A stretch of DNA of 64,000 nucleotides from Lachnospiraceae bacterium (GTDB lineage: Bacteria; Bacillota; Clostridia; Lachnospirales; Lachnospiraceae). The notes below the pieces were generated by a model. The model was not told where the DNA came from, did no database searches, and was given only the letters and a program-made list of their open reading frames with translations. Where the stretch lies: NCBI GenBank assembly GCA_015258065.1, contig JABZIZ010000001.1, forward strand, positions 62,001 through 126,000. Direction: 5' to 3'. Positions 43,972-52,990 of this stretch are shown here, one piece after another (within the stretch, counting starts at the first letter, position 1; every line of letters starts with the position of its first letter). The position numbers and the translations under genes are program-made.

Positions 43972-44970
43972 TCAGTGCCCGCCGTTTGGGACATCCTCAG
44001 CTGCTTCTGCCTTTGTATCCTTCCGGATCACTTCTTTGACCACATACTGCGGCTGTGCATTCATGGTCATATAGATGCGCCCGATGTATTCTCCCACCAT
44101 GCCGATCATCAGCATTAACATCCCGCCGATAAAGACCAGGATGGAGATGGTAGAAGCCCATCCGGTCGGGATTTGTCCGGGATACAGATGGAACAGCACT
44201 TTGATGATCGTGAAGGTTCCGTAGAGAAAGCCGACCAGCGCCAGCACTGCCCCCATCACCGTTGCAATGCGAAGCGGTTTGATGGAAAAATTGGTAAACC
44301 CGTTAAACCAGAGCGAGAGCAGCTTTTTCATCGTATAGCCGGAGCTGCCCACCTCCCTGGCACGGTGGTTGACCGGCACATTTGCAATATTCTTTGTGGA
44401 ACGCAGAAGAAGACCGATGACATAAGGATAGGCGGCCTCGTAGCGAACCATCTCATTCACCAGAAAGCGCTTCACTGCAAAATAACTGCTGACCTGCAAC
44501 TCCTTCGGCTTGCCAAGCATGATTCTGGTCATTTTCTCATTCACCGCACTGCCAAAATTTCGGAAGAAACTCTGGCGCTTATGCGCATAGCTGGCATACA
44601 CGGCATCATACCCTTCTTCCAGCTTTTGAAGGAGTTTCCCCACTTCCGCAGCCGGCGTCTGTCCGTCGTCGTCCAAACAAACCACGAGATCGGAATCCGC
44701 CGCAATATAACGAAACCCTGCCATCAGAGCGGCATGCTGACCGAAATTCCTGGAAAAGTGAACTCCCGTTACATTTTCCTTCTGCTTTACCAGCGATTCT
44801 ATGACAGAAAGCGTTTGATCGGGGGAAGCATCATTGACCAAGATGATTTCATACCGGTATTTTTCCTGCAATTCGCCCTGATTCATCGTGTCATCGATCT
44901 CGTTGACGACAGAAGGAAGCGTCTTTTCCGAGCGATAGCACGGAATCACAAAACTGATTTTTTCTTTCAC
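43972..44970 (-). CDS. GtrB-like membrane glycosyltransferase, GT2
   Basis: This 332-residue enzyme likely moves a sugar from a nucleotide donor to undecaprenyl phosphate. The GT2 catalytic domain shows FVIPCYRSEKTLPSVV at the start and VVCLDDDGQTP with DXD-type aspartates. Two membrane spans (about 235-260 and 270-292) and a short polar tail follow, the GtrB/ArnC/DPM1 layout. The start is GTG at 44970 with GAGGGGGC upstream. No adjacent flippase was seen, so the destination glycan is unknown. Confidence 0.88.
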   Translation of the reverse strand: MKEKISFVIPCYRSEKTLPSVVNEIDDTMNQGELQEKYRYEIILVNDASPDQTLSVIESLVKQKENVTGVHFSRNFGQHAALMAGFRYIAADSDLVVCLDDDGQTPAAEVGKLLQKLEEGYDAVYASYAHKRQSFFRNFGSAVNEKMTRIMLGKPKELQVSSYFAVKRFLVNEMVRYEAAYPYVIGLLLRSTKNIANVPVNHRAREVGSSGYTMKKLLSLWFNGFTNFSIKPLRIATVMGAVLALVGFLYGTFTIIKVLFHLYPGQIPTGWASTISILVFIGGMLMLMIGMVGEYIGRIYMTMNAQPQYVVKEVIRKDTKAEAAEDVPNGGH

Positions 44971-44988
44971 TATGCCCCCTCTATGGTT

Positions 44989-45044
44989 GCTTCTCCAGCA
45001 GAAGCGTCACACCGAAAGCGCCGTGACGGAATCGCCGAGGCGAT
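44989..45044 (-). promoter_or_regulatory. Three consecutive hairpins upstream of the GtrB-like gene
   Basis: Three perfect stems follow each other: GCTTCT/AGAAGC (44989-45005), GTCAC/GTGAC (45006-45027) and ATCGCC/GGCGAT (45031-45044). No U-tract follows, so ordinary termination is not evident. They could bind a regulator or stabilise mRNA. Confidence 0.5.
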
Positions 45045-45065
45045 ATCACCGGGTCGCTTTCGCTT

Positions 45066-45614
45066 TTAGCCGCGGAACCTGCGCAGTCTCAGATAACACT
45101 GGGAAAATGCCGCAAGGAGAAGCAGTCCGAGCACTCCGGTTATGACTGCATTGAGCAAAAAGGCCTCCGCCCCCTGTAAAAAGACTTTTTCCGCCCTCTG
45201 CCCGTAAAGCACCATATCCAGAAGTGGCGCTACCGCCAACCACGCCAGTGCATTGGCGCCTACCTGCACCGCTTCAAACAAGAGGCCCTGTCTCGTGTGA
45301 AATCCCTTGCCAAGCACATCAAACTTTTGACGAAAGAAACCGATCCCGACACCGACCAGCGCCTCTGCCAGCGCCCAACTTAACCAGACCTCTCTCTGCT
45401 GAAACCAGTAATCGCCCAGGAGATGTCCGACAAAGCCGCAGATCGCCCCGATGAAAGGACCCCCGACTGCAGAAACCACTGCCAAAATCCCCATTCGCGG
45501 CTGCAAATAGGTATTTGCCACAGGGCTGGAGATCTCAATCTGCGTGACTACCGCAAACAGAAGCGTTCCGATCACCGCCCCTGCCATTCTTTTTACCAAT
45601 TTTTTTGTATTCAT
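45066..45614 (-). CDS. ECF transporter S component, riboflavin-type superfamily
   Basis: This 182-residue membrane protein has about five to six spans. RMGILAVVSAVGGPFIGAIC-GFVGHLLGDYWFQ fits ECF S components of the ECF_ribofla_trS superfamily, many of unknown ligand. ATG 45614 has only a weak purine-rich site (GAGAAG directly before it), so the start is uncertain. It has its own promoter 40 nt upstream. The shared ATPase/T module is elsewhere. Confidence 0.75.
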   Translation of the reverse strand: MNTKKLVKRMAGAVIGTLLFAVVTQIEISSPVANTYLQPRMGILAVVSAVGGPFIGAICGFVGHLLGDYWFQQREVWLSWALAEALVGVGIGFFRQKFDVLGKGFHTRQGLLFEAVQVGANALAWLAVAPLLDMVLYGQRAEKVFLQGAEAFLLNAVITGVLGLLLLAAFSQCYLRLRRFRG

Positions 45615-45653
45615 CTTCTCAAGTCCATTTCTGTCAGCCTTAAAATCTGTAAC

Positions 45654-45682
45654 AGTATAGCGCAAGGGATTCCTTTCCACAA
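45654..45682 (-). promoter_or_regulatory. Promoter of the ECF S-component gene
   Basis: On the minus strand TTGTGG (45677-45682) and TATACT (45654-45659) are 17 nt apart, about 35 nt before the start codon. Confidence 0.6.
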
Positions 45683-45722
45683 GTAGAGGTCTGCAACAAG
45701 ATCGATTGTCGCGCAGGCTTCC

Positions 45723-47615
45723 TTATTGTGTCAGCGGAAGGAGCTTTCTGAGTGCATCGTTCACTCTGACTCGATCATTCTCCACTGCCGCCGCAGACTT
45801 TGGATAGTCCGCAATTCCGAGCTCCCCCTCCGGATCCATACAGGCAAGCACGGTTTCCCGATCGGTCAACTGCTCCAAGAGTTTCATGGCACAAAAATCA
45901 CTGAAGGCTTCGTCCAGGAGGCGGATGCGAATCGACTCTTCCGGCTCTTTCTCCGCACCCGGATAGACGATAAACGGGTCTCCGGAGGGGAAGGCCCCTC
46001 CTGCATCCGTGCAAAGATAAGGATTCACCGGATGCAGCGAATACTGGGAGTTGTAAAAGTTATACCCCCAGTGCAAAAAACCGTCCAGTCTCTCCTTGTA
46101 CAATTGCGCCCCCAGGACACGGGTCCGGTAACCGGGCATCGCTATAAAGCGGTTGGAGACCTTTTCCCCCTGCGACGTACAATAATAGCACCAGAGTTCT
46201 TTTGGTCTTTTCTGTAAAAAGGGATCGAGCCGATTGGTCGCACAGACGGGAATCGGCACCAGGCCTTCTTCAAAAAAATGATAATCGGACAGGGCATCCA
46301 TCCTCTTGCAGTCTTTCAGCACTTCTTTTACGCCGTCTAAGGCCGCCCGATAGGAGGAGAGCTGCTCTAAATTCGGTTCATCCGAGATATGGAAATAGGT
46401 CTGCTCCAGAACGCCCTCTTTTCGAAGCACCTCCTTCAGTTCCTGCAGAAATGCCTGCAAAAAGAGCCGGTATTCCTCTCCGGATGCCTCCGTTTCCCAG
46501 CCGAACAACCGCTGCAAACGCCCCTCTTTTTCTCCCATGATTTTGGGAGCCGCCACCGCGCCCCACTGGCTGAACAGATGGGAAATTTCGAAGTAGACCA
46601 TCCCTTCTTCTCTGCAGAGCCGGATCCAGCGAAGCAGCTTTTCAAAACCGAAACGGTAGCGGTTCGTTCCCATCACCGCCACATCCACCAGCTGCACGGT
46701 GGTTCTCTCTCCTCCGACCGCCGTATCAAGGGGCGGGGTAAATACAGGCGTCAGGATCATGTTGCAGTGATTCCTGACTGCCGTACGGATAAAAGAGCGG
46801 ATCAGGTTCCAGTGTTCTTCGGAAAACACGGGTACCTGATAATATTGGGCGAGTGCATCTACGTGAAACCACTCCGTATGGCGAATCGGAAGTTCCGGCA
46901 GAACCCCCGGGAGAACCTCCAGCCGGATTTTCATCTCCGTGATCGGTTCCGTTTCCGGAAAGTTGCGTTCCCTTTCCGGAAGGTTGAGTTCCGGAGACGG
47001 AAGTCTAAGTTCCGTTTCCGGAAGTTTGCGTTCTGCCAGCATTTCCGGCGTCAAAAGGCGGAGGGACGGCTTCCTGTACAGTTGCACCCTGATTTCATAA
47101 CGGCCTGCAGGCGCCCCTTCCGGCACATCCACATCCAGCCAGAGCGCCCTGTGCTGCCCCGGGATCAGGGGAAAACCCTCTTCCGGTATTTTCCTAAGAA
47201 GATCCGGATACAGACCGGGCTTTGTCCGGTCATAGTCCTCATCCCTTTTCGGATGACAGGGATAGGCACAGGGCACCAGATTCACCTGTCGGATGCGAAG
47301 GCAGGGGGTAGTCTCCTCTTTTTTCTTGCAACGGATGGTCTCTTCTTCTGTACGGCGGAAGGCGGTCTCCTCTTCTTTCCCGGGAGAAGAAATCTCCTTT
47401 CCTTCCCGCAGAAGCTGCATTTTCACCTCTCCGAACTCTTCCCTTTCTCCAGCGTAGTGATAGGCAATCTGAACGGAAACCGATTCTTTTTTGAGCGCCA
47501 CCAAACTTTTTTCCGCCATCTCCTCTGGCATTTGATCCGGATAAACCTTGACCAGCGATGATACCCACATACAGGAAAAGACCGCTTCCATCTGTCGCCC
47601 TCTCATTTGCTGCAT
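45723..47615 (-). CDS. DUF4091/GH123-like protein of the sugar transporter locus
   Basis: This 630-residue protein lacks a signal peptide. The middle and C-terminal half carries a barrel region with FHISDEPNLEQLSSY (about 430-445), an acidic pair of the type found in DUF4091 and GH123 (beta-N-acetylgalactosaminidase-like) enzymes, then LDGFLHWGYNFYNSQYS. Two inserts are low complexity: an E/K/T-rich one (about 80-105) and four 7-residue repeats (about 195-225, RKLPETE, LRLPSPE, LNLPERE, RNFPETE). An upstream TTG is possible; ATG 47615 has AGGAGG 6 nt upstream. Catalysis is inferred, not shown. It follows the permease genes by 80 nt. Confidence 0.78.
   Translation of the reverse strand: MQQMRGRQMEAVFSCMWVSSLVKVYPDQMPEEMAEKSLVALKKESVSVQIAYHYAGEREEFGEVKMQLLREGKEISSPGKEEETAFRRTEEETIRCKKKEETTPCLRIRQVNLVPCAYPCHPKRDEDYDRTKPGLYPDLLRKIPEEGFPLIPGQHRALWLDVDVPEGAPAGRYEIRVQLYRKPSLRLLTPEMLAERKLPETELRLPSPELNLPERERNFPETEPITEMKIRLEVLPGVLPELPIRHTEWFHVDALAQYYQVPVFSEEHWNLIRSFIRTAVRNHCNMILTPVFTPPLDTAVGGERTTVQLVDVAVMGTNRYRFGFEKLLRWIRLCREEGMVYFEISHLFSQWGAVAAPKIMGEKEGRLQRLFGWETEASGEEYRLFLQAFLQELKEVLRKEGVLEQTYFHISDEPNLEQLSSYRAALDGVKEVLKDCKRMDALSDYHFFEEGLVPIPVCATNRLDPFLQKRPKELWCYYCTSQGEKVSNRFIAMPGYRTRVLGAQLYKERLDGFLHWGYNFYNSQYSLHPVNPYLCTDAGGAFPSGDPFIVYPGAEKEPEESIRIRLLDEAFSDFCAMKLLEQLTDRETVLACMDPEGELGIADYPKSAAAVENDRVRVNDALRKLLPLTQ
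46946..47029. repeat. 21-bp in-frame tandem repeat (four copies) inside the DUF4091 gene
   Basis: Copies at 46946-46966, 46967-46987, 46988-47008 and 47009-47029 share GTTCC...GGAAG and encode seven-residue units RKLPETE to RNFPETE. Further degenerate copies flank the block. The frame is preserved. Confidence 0.92.
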
Positions 47616-47695
47616 ACGCTTCCTCCTCAAACCACTTGCCTCATTCTCCAACCGGCTCTATCCTGAAAGTCCCTGTCCTTTGCTCTTTTTCTCCC

Positions 47696-48520
47696 CTAGC
47701 CCTTAATTCCGGAGAGCGCAATTCCTTCCACGAACTGTTTTTGCAGGAAAACATAGACCGCAAACGGAAAGACAAAAGACACCGTCGCTCCCGCCATCAA
47801 CAGCCCGTAGTTGGTTGTATACTGCGTTTTTAAAAGGGACAGCGCCACCGTCAACGTATACATGCGCGAGGTGGAGGTCGAAACAAGGGGCCATAAAAAA
47901 TCATTCCAACTGGTCACAAAGGTGAAGATCACGAGGGAAACCAGGACCGACCGAATCAGCGGAACCACAATCTGAAAAAAGAGCCGGATCTCCGGACAAC
48001 CATCCACCTTGGCGGCCTCCAACAGATCGTCTGGAATCCCCTTCATAAACTGCCTGATCAGGATCACACCGAAGGCATTCAGGATTAAGACCGTCAGCGA
48101 AAAGTAAGTGTTTAACAGGTTTGCCTTTTTCATCATGACAAAGACCGGAATCATGGTCACCTGCCCCGGAATCATCATCGTGGCAAGGTAGATCAGGTAA
48201 AGTCCCTCCTTGAACGGGAAATTTTTTTTCTCAAATCCATAGGCTGCCATGGAAGCCAGCAGGCAGTTAAATGCGCAGGAGAGCCCTACCACGATGACAC
48301 TGTTGATCAGGGAATGCAGGAAGTCATTGTTGCGAAATACATAGGTGTAATTGGAAAAATCGCCGAGATGCAGCTCGTTTGGCAGAAATACCGGCGTTCT
48401 CGAATCGGTGAAGGACGCAAGCAGCATATAGACAAACGGCGCAATGCTGATCAGGGCAAGGAGCAGGACGAAAAGCAACCCCAGGACGGAGAGAAAGTGC
48501 CATTTTTTTATCCTAGACAT
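47696..48520 (-). CDS. Carbohydrate ABC transporter permease, MalG type
   Basis: One of two permeases of the importer. Six spans are predicted in 274 residues. The EAA loop is seen as EAAKVDGCPEIRLFFQIVVPLI (about 155-176). The start at 48520 has GGGAGGG 8 nt upstream and overlaps the MalF-type stop by 8 nt. ATPase is absent from the locus, so a shared MsmK-like ATPase elsewhere is expected. Confidence 0.93.
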   Translation of the reverse strand: MSRIKKWHFLSVLGLLFVLLLALISIAPFVYMLLASFTDSRTPVFLPNELHLGDFSNYTYVFRNNDFLHSLINSVIVVGLSCAFNCLLASMAAYGFEKKNFPFKEGLYLIYLATMMIPGQVTMIPVFVMMKKANLLNTYFSLTVLILNAFGVILIRQFMKGIPDDLLEAAKVDGCPEIRLFFQIVVPLIRSVLVSLVIFTFVTSWNDFLWPLVSTSTSRMYTLTVALSLLKTQYTTNYGLLMAGATVSFVFPFAVYVFLQKQFVEGIALSGIKG

Positions 48521-49400
48521 CACGCTTTCCCTCCCTTTCCCGGAAAAACAGATTCTCGACCAGATTGATGATAAGAACCAAAGCCAGCAGCAACATAGCC
48601 AGCGCACAGGCATAACCCACCCTGTACTGCTTGAAGGCGGAATTGTAAATCTGCATCACCAGAGTGACGGTCGATGTACCGGGGCCTCCTCCCGTCATCT
48701 GATACGAGAGATCAAAAACCTGGAAGGACCAGATGATGCCGAGCGTCACCACCAGATACGTGATCGGTTTTAAAAGTGGCAGGGTCACCCGGAAAAACAC
48801 CTGCGCCTGTGTCGCACCGTCTATTCTTGCCGCCTCATAGAGTTCTCTGGAGATTGCCATCATACCGGCATAATAGATGACCATGAAGTAACCCACATTT
48901 TTCCAGATGGCTACGATGCAAATCGAAAGTAAGGCGGTGGAAGGATTTCCCAGCCAGTTCACCTTCCCGATTCCAAAAACGCCCAGGATGGTATTGCACA
49001 CGCCGCTATCCGTTGCAAAAATAATCTTCCAGATGGTCGCCGCCGTGACACTGGAAGCGATCACGGGAATAAAGAGAATGCTGCGAAGAAAACCTCCCGC
49101 TGCAGACTGCAACTTCTGTGCAAAAAAAGCTGCGACCGTCAGTGCGCCCGCCGTTTGCAGCGGAACCGTCACCAGCGTATAGAGCAGCGTGTTCTGAAGC
49201 GCCGCTGAAAAATAGGAATCATGGAAAAGACGGCTGTAATTCTTCAGACCGATCAACTGCGCCGGCCTCATTAAATTGTAGTCGGTAAGACTGAAATAGC
49301 CTGTCATAAAAATCGGCACAATGGAAAAAGTAAAAATCAACAGGAAGCCGGGCAGGATATAAAGAATCCCCTGCCACGCTTCTCTTGTACTTCTCTTCAT
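48513..49400 (-). CDS. Carbohydrate ABC transporter permease, MalF type
   Basis: This 295-residue permease has six spans, with the first at about 12-32. The EAA loop reads EAARIDGATQAQVFFRVTLP (about 187-206). It pairs with the MalG-type protein and follows the binding-protein gene by 12 nt. The ATG has AAGGAAAG upstream. Confidence 0.94.
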   Translation of the reverse strand: MKRSTREAWQGILYILPGFLLIFTFSIVPIFMTGYFSLTDYNLMRPAQLIGLKNYSRLFHDSYFSAALQNTLLYTLVTVPLQTAGALTVAAFFAQKLQSAAGGFLRSILFIPVIASSVTAATIWKIIFATDSGVCNTILGVFGIGKVNWLGNPSTALLSICIVAIWKNVGYFMVIYYAGMMAISRELYEAARIDGATQAQVFFRVTLPLLKPITYLVVTLGIIWSFQVFDLSYQMTGGGPGTSTVTLVMQIYNSAFKQYRVGYACALAMLLLALVLIINLVENLFFREREGKRDV

Positions 49401-49412
49401 ACACGTCTTTCC

Positions 49413-50693
49413 TTATTTGAGATTCTCATTGTAATACCTCGTGGTTTCACTGAGTGCCTCGTCTCCCTTCATCTGTCCCAGCATGACGGACTGCAGATTT
49501 TTGTACAGTGCGTCATACATGCCGGTCGCATTGCTGAAAACGGGAAGCGCCTGCATGTTGTCGGCATAATCCGTATACAGGGAAGCAAAGACATCCTCGC
49601 TCTTGTAAGGATCATCCATCGTGATGGGCGGCTGATGATAAAGACGCTCATGGAAATCCGACATGACCTTGGCGCTGGTCAGATATTTGATCAGCTTCAT
49701 AGACAGATCGACGTTCTTGCTCCTCTTCGGAAGCACCAGGCAGTCACAGGCTACAAAGGTCTTCGACTTGTCGCCCAAAGGTCCTTTGAGCAGGGGCGTG
49801 AAATCCCAATGAATATTCCTGGTGGCGAGCGCATTGGCGGTACCGATGATGATCATTGCCGCTTCTCCGGTTTTAAAGGCGTTCACGGTGTCATCGTTAG
49901 AGGTCGCCGATTCCGGGATCACCCCTTCCTCCCTGAGCTTCGTCAGGTAAGCAACCGCCTTTTTCCCCGCCTCGGAATCAATGGTCAGATTTCCTTTGTC
50001 ATCGGTAATTTCTCCGCCGGCGCTCCAGAAGAAGGGCCAGAAGATTTCATTGAGAGAGCCGTAATGCGGATTTCCCCAGTCCTGCATCAGTGGGGCGACC
50101 TCCGGTTCGCTCTTTTTGATCTTTAATCCCGTTTCTTCTAACTCCTCCCAGGTGGAGGGCACCTGATCGACGCCCGCTTTTTTCAAGAGATCCATATTGG
50201 CAATCAGCACGCGGGGATTCCCGACCACAAAGGGAAGGGCAAACTGTCCACCTTGAATATGGCCCAGATTATAATAGACGTAGTTTTCCTTCTCCTTCTC
50301 TGTAAAAAAAGAGTCCATATCCACGAGTTGGTCGTTATGAATGTAGTCATAAAACATTTCCATATACATGTAACCGACATCCGGACCGTCCGGTGAGGAC
50401 ATGCCGGTCAGGTACTTTTCCTCATAACTGTCCCAGGGAATGATTTCAATGGAGATCTTACAATGATTTTCCTTCTCAAAAGGCGCAACTGCCTGTGACC
50501 AGAACTCTGCATCCGTCAGATCCCCGTCCTTATCGGCAAACGGCGGGAGCCACAGATTCAGCCTTGTTTCCTCTGCTTTGCTCTTCCCATCGTCCTGCTT
50601 GCCCGTTGTTGCGCTTTGCGCCTTTCCACAGCCTCCAAGCAACATGGCACCTGTGACGGATATCATCGCCAACATCGCAACCAAACGTTTCAT
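49413..50693 (-). CDS. Carbohydrate ABC transporter substrate-binding lipoprotein
   Basis: This 426-residue lipoprotein has the lipobox LLGGC (Cys near 22) after a signal peptide and is anchored outside. The fold matches solute-binding family 1 (LNLWLPPF, then PDVGYMYMEMFYDY, EAGKKAVAYLTKL, SNATGMYDALYKN). It captures an oligosaccharide or similar ligand for the two permeases. It is the first gene after the promoter at 50749-50778; the DUF4091 protein may process the imported sugar. The ligand cannot be told. Confidence 0.93.
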   Translation of the reverse strand: MKRLVAMLAMISVTGAMLLGGCGKAQSATTGKQDDGKSKAEETRLNLWLPPFADKDGDLTDAEFWSQAVAPFEKENHCKISIEIIPWDSYEEKYLTGMSSPDGPDVGYMYMEMFYDYIHNDQLVDMDSFFTEKEKENYVYYNLGHIQGGQFALPFVVGNPRVLIANMDLLKKAGVDQVPSTWEELEETGLKIKKSEPEVAPLMQDWGNPHYGSLNEIFWPFFWSAGGEITDDKGNLTIDSEAGKKAVAYLTKLREEGVIPESATSNDDTVNAFKTGEAAMIIIGTANALATRNIHWDFTPLLKGPLGDKSKTFVACDCLVLPKRSKNVDLSMKLIKYLTSAKVMSDFHERLYHQPPITMDDPYKSEDVFASLYTDYADNMQALPVFSNATGMYDALYKNLQSVMLGQMKGDEALSETTRYYNENLK

Positions 50694-50748
50694 TCTCTAC
50701 TTCCTCCCTTCTTTCGTTGCATCCTTTGCGTTCTTTTATGTTTTTTTT

Positions 50749-50778
50749 ATTATACCCAAAACTTCTGCACCGGGTCTA
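50749..50778 (-). promoter_or_regulatory. Promoter of the carbohydrate ABC transporter operon
   Basis: On the minus strand TAGACC (50773-50778) and a perfect TATAAT (50749-50754) are separated by 18 nt. No repressor site was recognised. Confidence 0.65.
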
Positions 50779-50901
50779 CGCTCCCATCGACTTTCTTGCC
50801 TCTATGGTGTACCATAAAGCCTGTAAATAAGCACCTGACACTTCTGTTTGATGATGAAGGAGCGTTTCATCCTAAGCGCTCTATTCCGGAATAATACTGA
50901 A

Positions 50902-52305
50902 ATGAAGTCCAACCGAACCTTCCTGAAATTCATAGGCAAAATCCTTCTGCTTTTTTCGCTCTGCTTTCTTCTCTCCCCGCAGTGCGTCCGCGCAGAGTCT
51001 CCAACCAAAGTACAGGCGACCGCTTCCCTCAGCGATACGGACTGGCCGCTTGCACCGGACATTAACGCCGAGTGCGCCGTGCTCATGGAAGCCGGCAGCG
51101 GCACCATCCTGTACGATAAAAACATGCATCAGCGAATGTATCCGGCCAGCACCACCAAGATCCTGACCTGTTTGCTGGCAGTGGAGAATTCCGCCCTGAA
51201 CGAAACCGTTTCTTTTTCTTATCAGGCGGTCCATTCCGTTCCGGCAGACGGGTCCTCCATCGGCATGGACGCCGGTGAGTCCCTGCCGATGGAACAGTGC
51301 ATTTACGGCATCCTGGTCGGCAGCGCCAATGAAGCGGCCAATGCGGTCGCAGAGCATGTGGCCGGGAGTATTCCCGCTTTTGTGCAAAAAATGAATGAAA
51401 AAGCGAAGGAACTCGGCTGCAGAGATTCGCATTTCATGAACCCCAACGGTCTGCACAATCCCGATCATTACACCAGCTGCTATGATCTTGCCACGATCGG
51501 ACGCGCCTTCTTTTCCAATGATTTCCTCTGCCGCGCCGCAAACATTCCCCGTTACCACTTCACCCCCAGCGCCCACCAGCCGGACGACTTCTATCTGAAC
51601 AACAAAAATCAGCTGGTCACCGGACAGGTAAAATGTGAAGGCATTGTGGGCGGAAAGACCGGCTACACTTCACAGGCCGGAGAGACTCTTGTTTCCTGTG
51701 CAGAAAGAAACGGGATGAAGCTGATCTGCGTCGTCATGAAGGACGGCTCTCCGGACCAGTTTTTGGACAGCGCAAAATTATTTGAATATGGCTTCCGCAA
51801 CTTTACCAAAACGGATCTGAAAGAAAATCCGTCCTCTATTCTGCCGGATTCAGCACCCTTTCTTTCCTCCGATTATTCGGTTTTCCCCCGCAGCTCTGGC
51901 ACCCTGTCTGTAAGCGACAACTCCTGTGTGATCCTGCCAAACGGAGCGTCCTTCTCCGATGTGTCTGCCAAAACGGATCCGACCGGGGAGGACAAAAAGA
52001 CAACTGGCAAGACCGGTGAAAAGAAAATCGCCAGCCTGCGGTTTTTCTGGCACGAACGGCAGGTAGGTTCTGCAGAAATTCTCTTAAGCCCCCTGCGCAA
52101 CAATTCCTCGACCCCCGCAAAGCGGAACCATCGCATCTATGTGAATCTTTATCTGCTTTTCCTTGTTCTCTTCTTGCTATCCGTTCTGATTTCCTTTGCG
52201 CTGCGTCCTCTGATTGCAAAACAGGAGGGCGATGCCTTGCAAAACAAAAAGAACAGGAGGCACTTCAAACGTCTGAAGAAGGAGACTCGGAAACTCCACT
52301 TCTGA
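50902..52305 (+). CDS. D-alanyl-D-alanine carboxypeptidase, peptidase S11
   Basis: A penicillin-binding protein that trims the terminal D-Ala of peptidoglycan peptides. The 467-residue product has a signal peptide (FIGKILLLFSLCFLLSP), SXXK motif YPASTTKILT, SAN motif VGSANEAAN and KTG motif GKTGYTS. After the catalytic domain comes a variable stretch, then a membrane anchor (about 410-432) and a basic tail. The frame is open from TTG 50848, but ATG 50902 fits the signal peptide; its ribosome binding site is weak. Its end overlaps the convergent Nudix gene by 41 bp. Confidence 0.93.
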   Translation: MKSNRTFLKFIGKILLLFSLCFLLSPQCVRAESPTKVQATASLSDTDWPLAPDINAECAVLMEAGSGTILYDKNMHQRMYPASTTKILTCLLAVENSALNETVSFSYQAVHSVPADGSSIGMDAGESLPMEQCIYGILVGSANEAANAVAEHVAGSIPAFVQKMNEKAKELGCRDSHFMNPNGLHNPDHYTSCYDLATIGRAFFSNDFLCRAANIPRYHFTPSAHQPDDFYLNNKNQLVTGQVKCEGIVGGKTGYTSQAGETLVSCAERNGMKLICVVMKDGSPDQFLDSAKLFEYGFRNFTKTDLKENPSSILPDSAPFLSSDYSVFPRSSGTLSVSDNSCVILPNGASFSDVSAKTDPTGEDKKTTGKTGEKKIASLRFFWHERQVGSAEILLSPLRNNSSTPAKRNHRIYVNLYLLFLVLFLLSVLISFALRPLIAKQEGDALQNKKNRRHFKRLKKETRKLHF

Positions 52306-52906
52306 GGAAAGCAAAGGCTTCTCTCTCCTGCAAAAAGTGCATCAGCTGATAGGCGCACTGTACCGCAACCCTCTCCTCGCGCAGGATCCTTCTAACCTCC
52401 CTCCGGTTTGCCAGAACGACCTTCAGCTCTTCCGTGTCCTCCAGAAAATCGGTTGACACCTTACCTTCGGCATAACCGTAAACCATTGCCACAGACTCGT
52501 CCGTCATACCGATCGTGGTAAACCGCGGCTCCTCATACATCGCATCGGCCGGCAGGATCTCCAGCTTCAGTCCGGTTTCCTCGTACATCTCCCGGATGGC
52601 CGCTTCGTGAATATTCTCTCCCTTTTCGCACAGACCGGCGGGAAACTCATAGATTTCCGCATCAATGCTGTAGCGGTACTGCTTGACCAGAACAACCTCC
52701 TCTTCCTCTTCTCCTCTTACAACGGCATAGATCGAAACGCCGTCCGCCGTGTTTTTTCCGGTCTTCAGCTTCAGCCCTTCTATGCTCCTGCTCCGGCTTG
52801 CCACGCTGTAGTGAATGCCGTCTTTCTTTTTGTTCCTTGCTTCCAGCATATAGAGATTGATATAGGGATTGTCCGTCTGTCTGGTGATGTTCAAAATTTC
52901 CGCCAT
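52265..52906 (-). CDS. Nudix hydrolase, ADP-ribose pyrophosphatase-like
   Basis: This 213-residue protein has the Nudix box GENIHEAAIREMYEETGLKL (about 96-115), preceded by IYEFPAGLCEKG. The N-terminal region (about 1-60) fits the ADP-ribose/UDP-sugar pyrophosphatase subgroup. It may clear nucleotide-sugar by-products of the adjoining glycan cluster. It is convergent to, and overlaps, the carboxypeptidase gene by 41 bp. Confidence 0.9.
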   Translation of the reverse strand: MAEILNITRQTDNPYINLYMLEARNKKKDGIHYSVASRSRSIEGLKLKTGKNTADGVSIYAVVRGEEEEEVVLVKQYRYSIDAEIYEFPAGLCEKGENIHEAAIREMYEETGLKLEILPADAMYEEPRFTTIGMTDESVAMVYGYAEGKVSTDFLEDTEELKVVLANRREVRRILREERVAVQCAYQLMHFLQEREAFAFLRSGVSESPSSDV

Positions 52907-52990
52907 GCTCTTTTCTCCGTTTCTGCGCTTCTTTCTACTGAAGTTTTCTCTGTTTCCGCATTTCTTTCTTCCACGAAGGCTCTGCCTTTC

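Noticed and set aside
46389..47561. Plus-strand frame of 390 codons opposite the DUF4091 gene
   Set aside because: It is rich in R, H and F with no domain, and is a shadow of the minus-strand gene.
50881..50904. Leaderless start for the carboxypeptidase gene
   Set aside because: A TAATAC-like motif lies 5 nt before the ATG, but there is no matching -35 box and the hexamer is poor, so I do not claim it.
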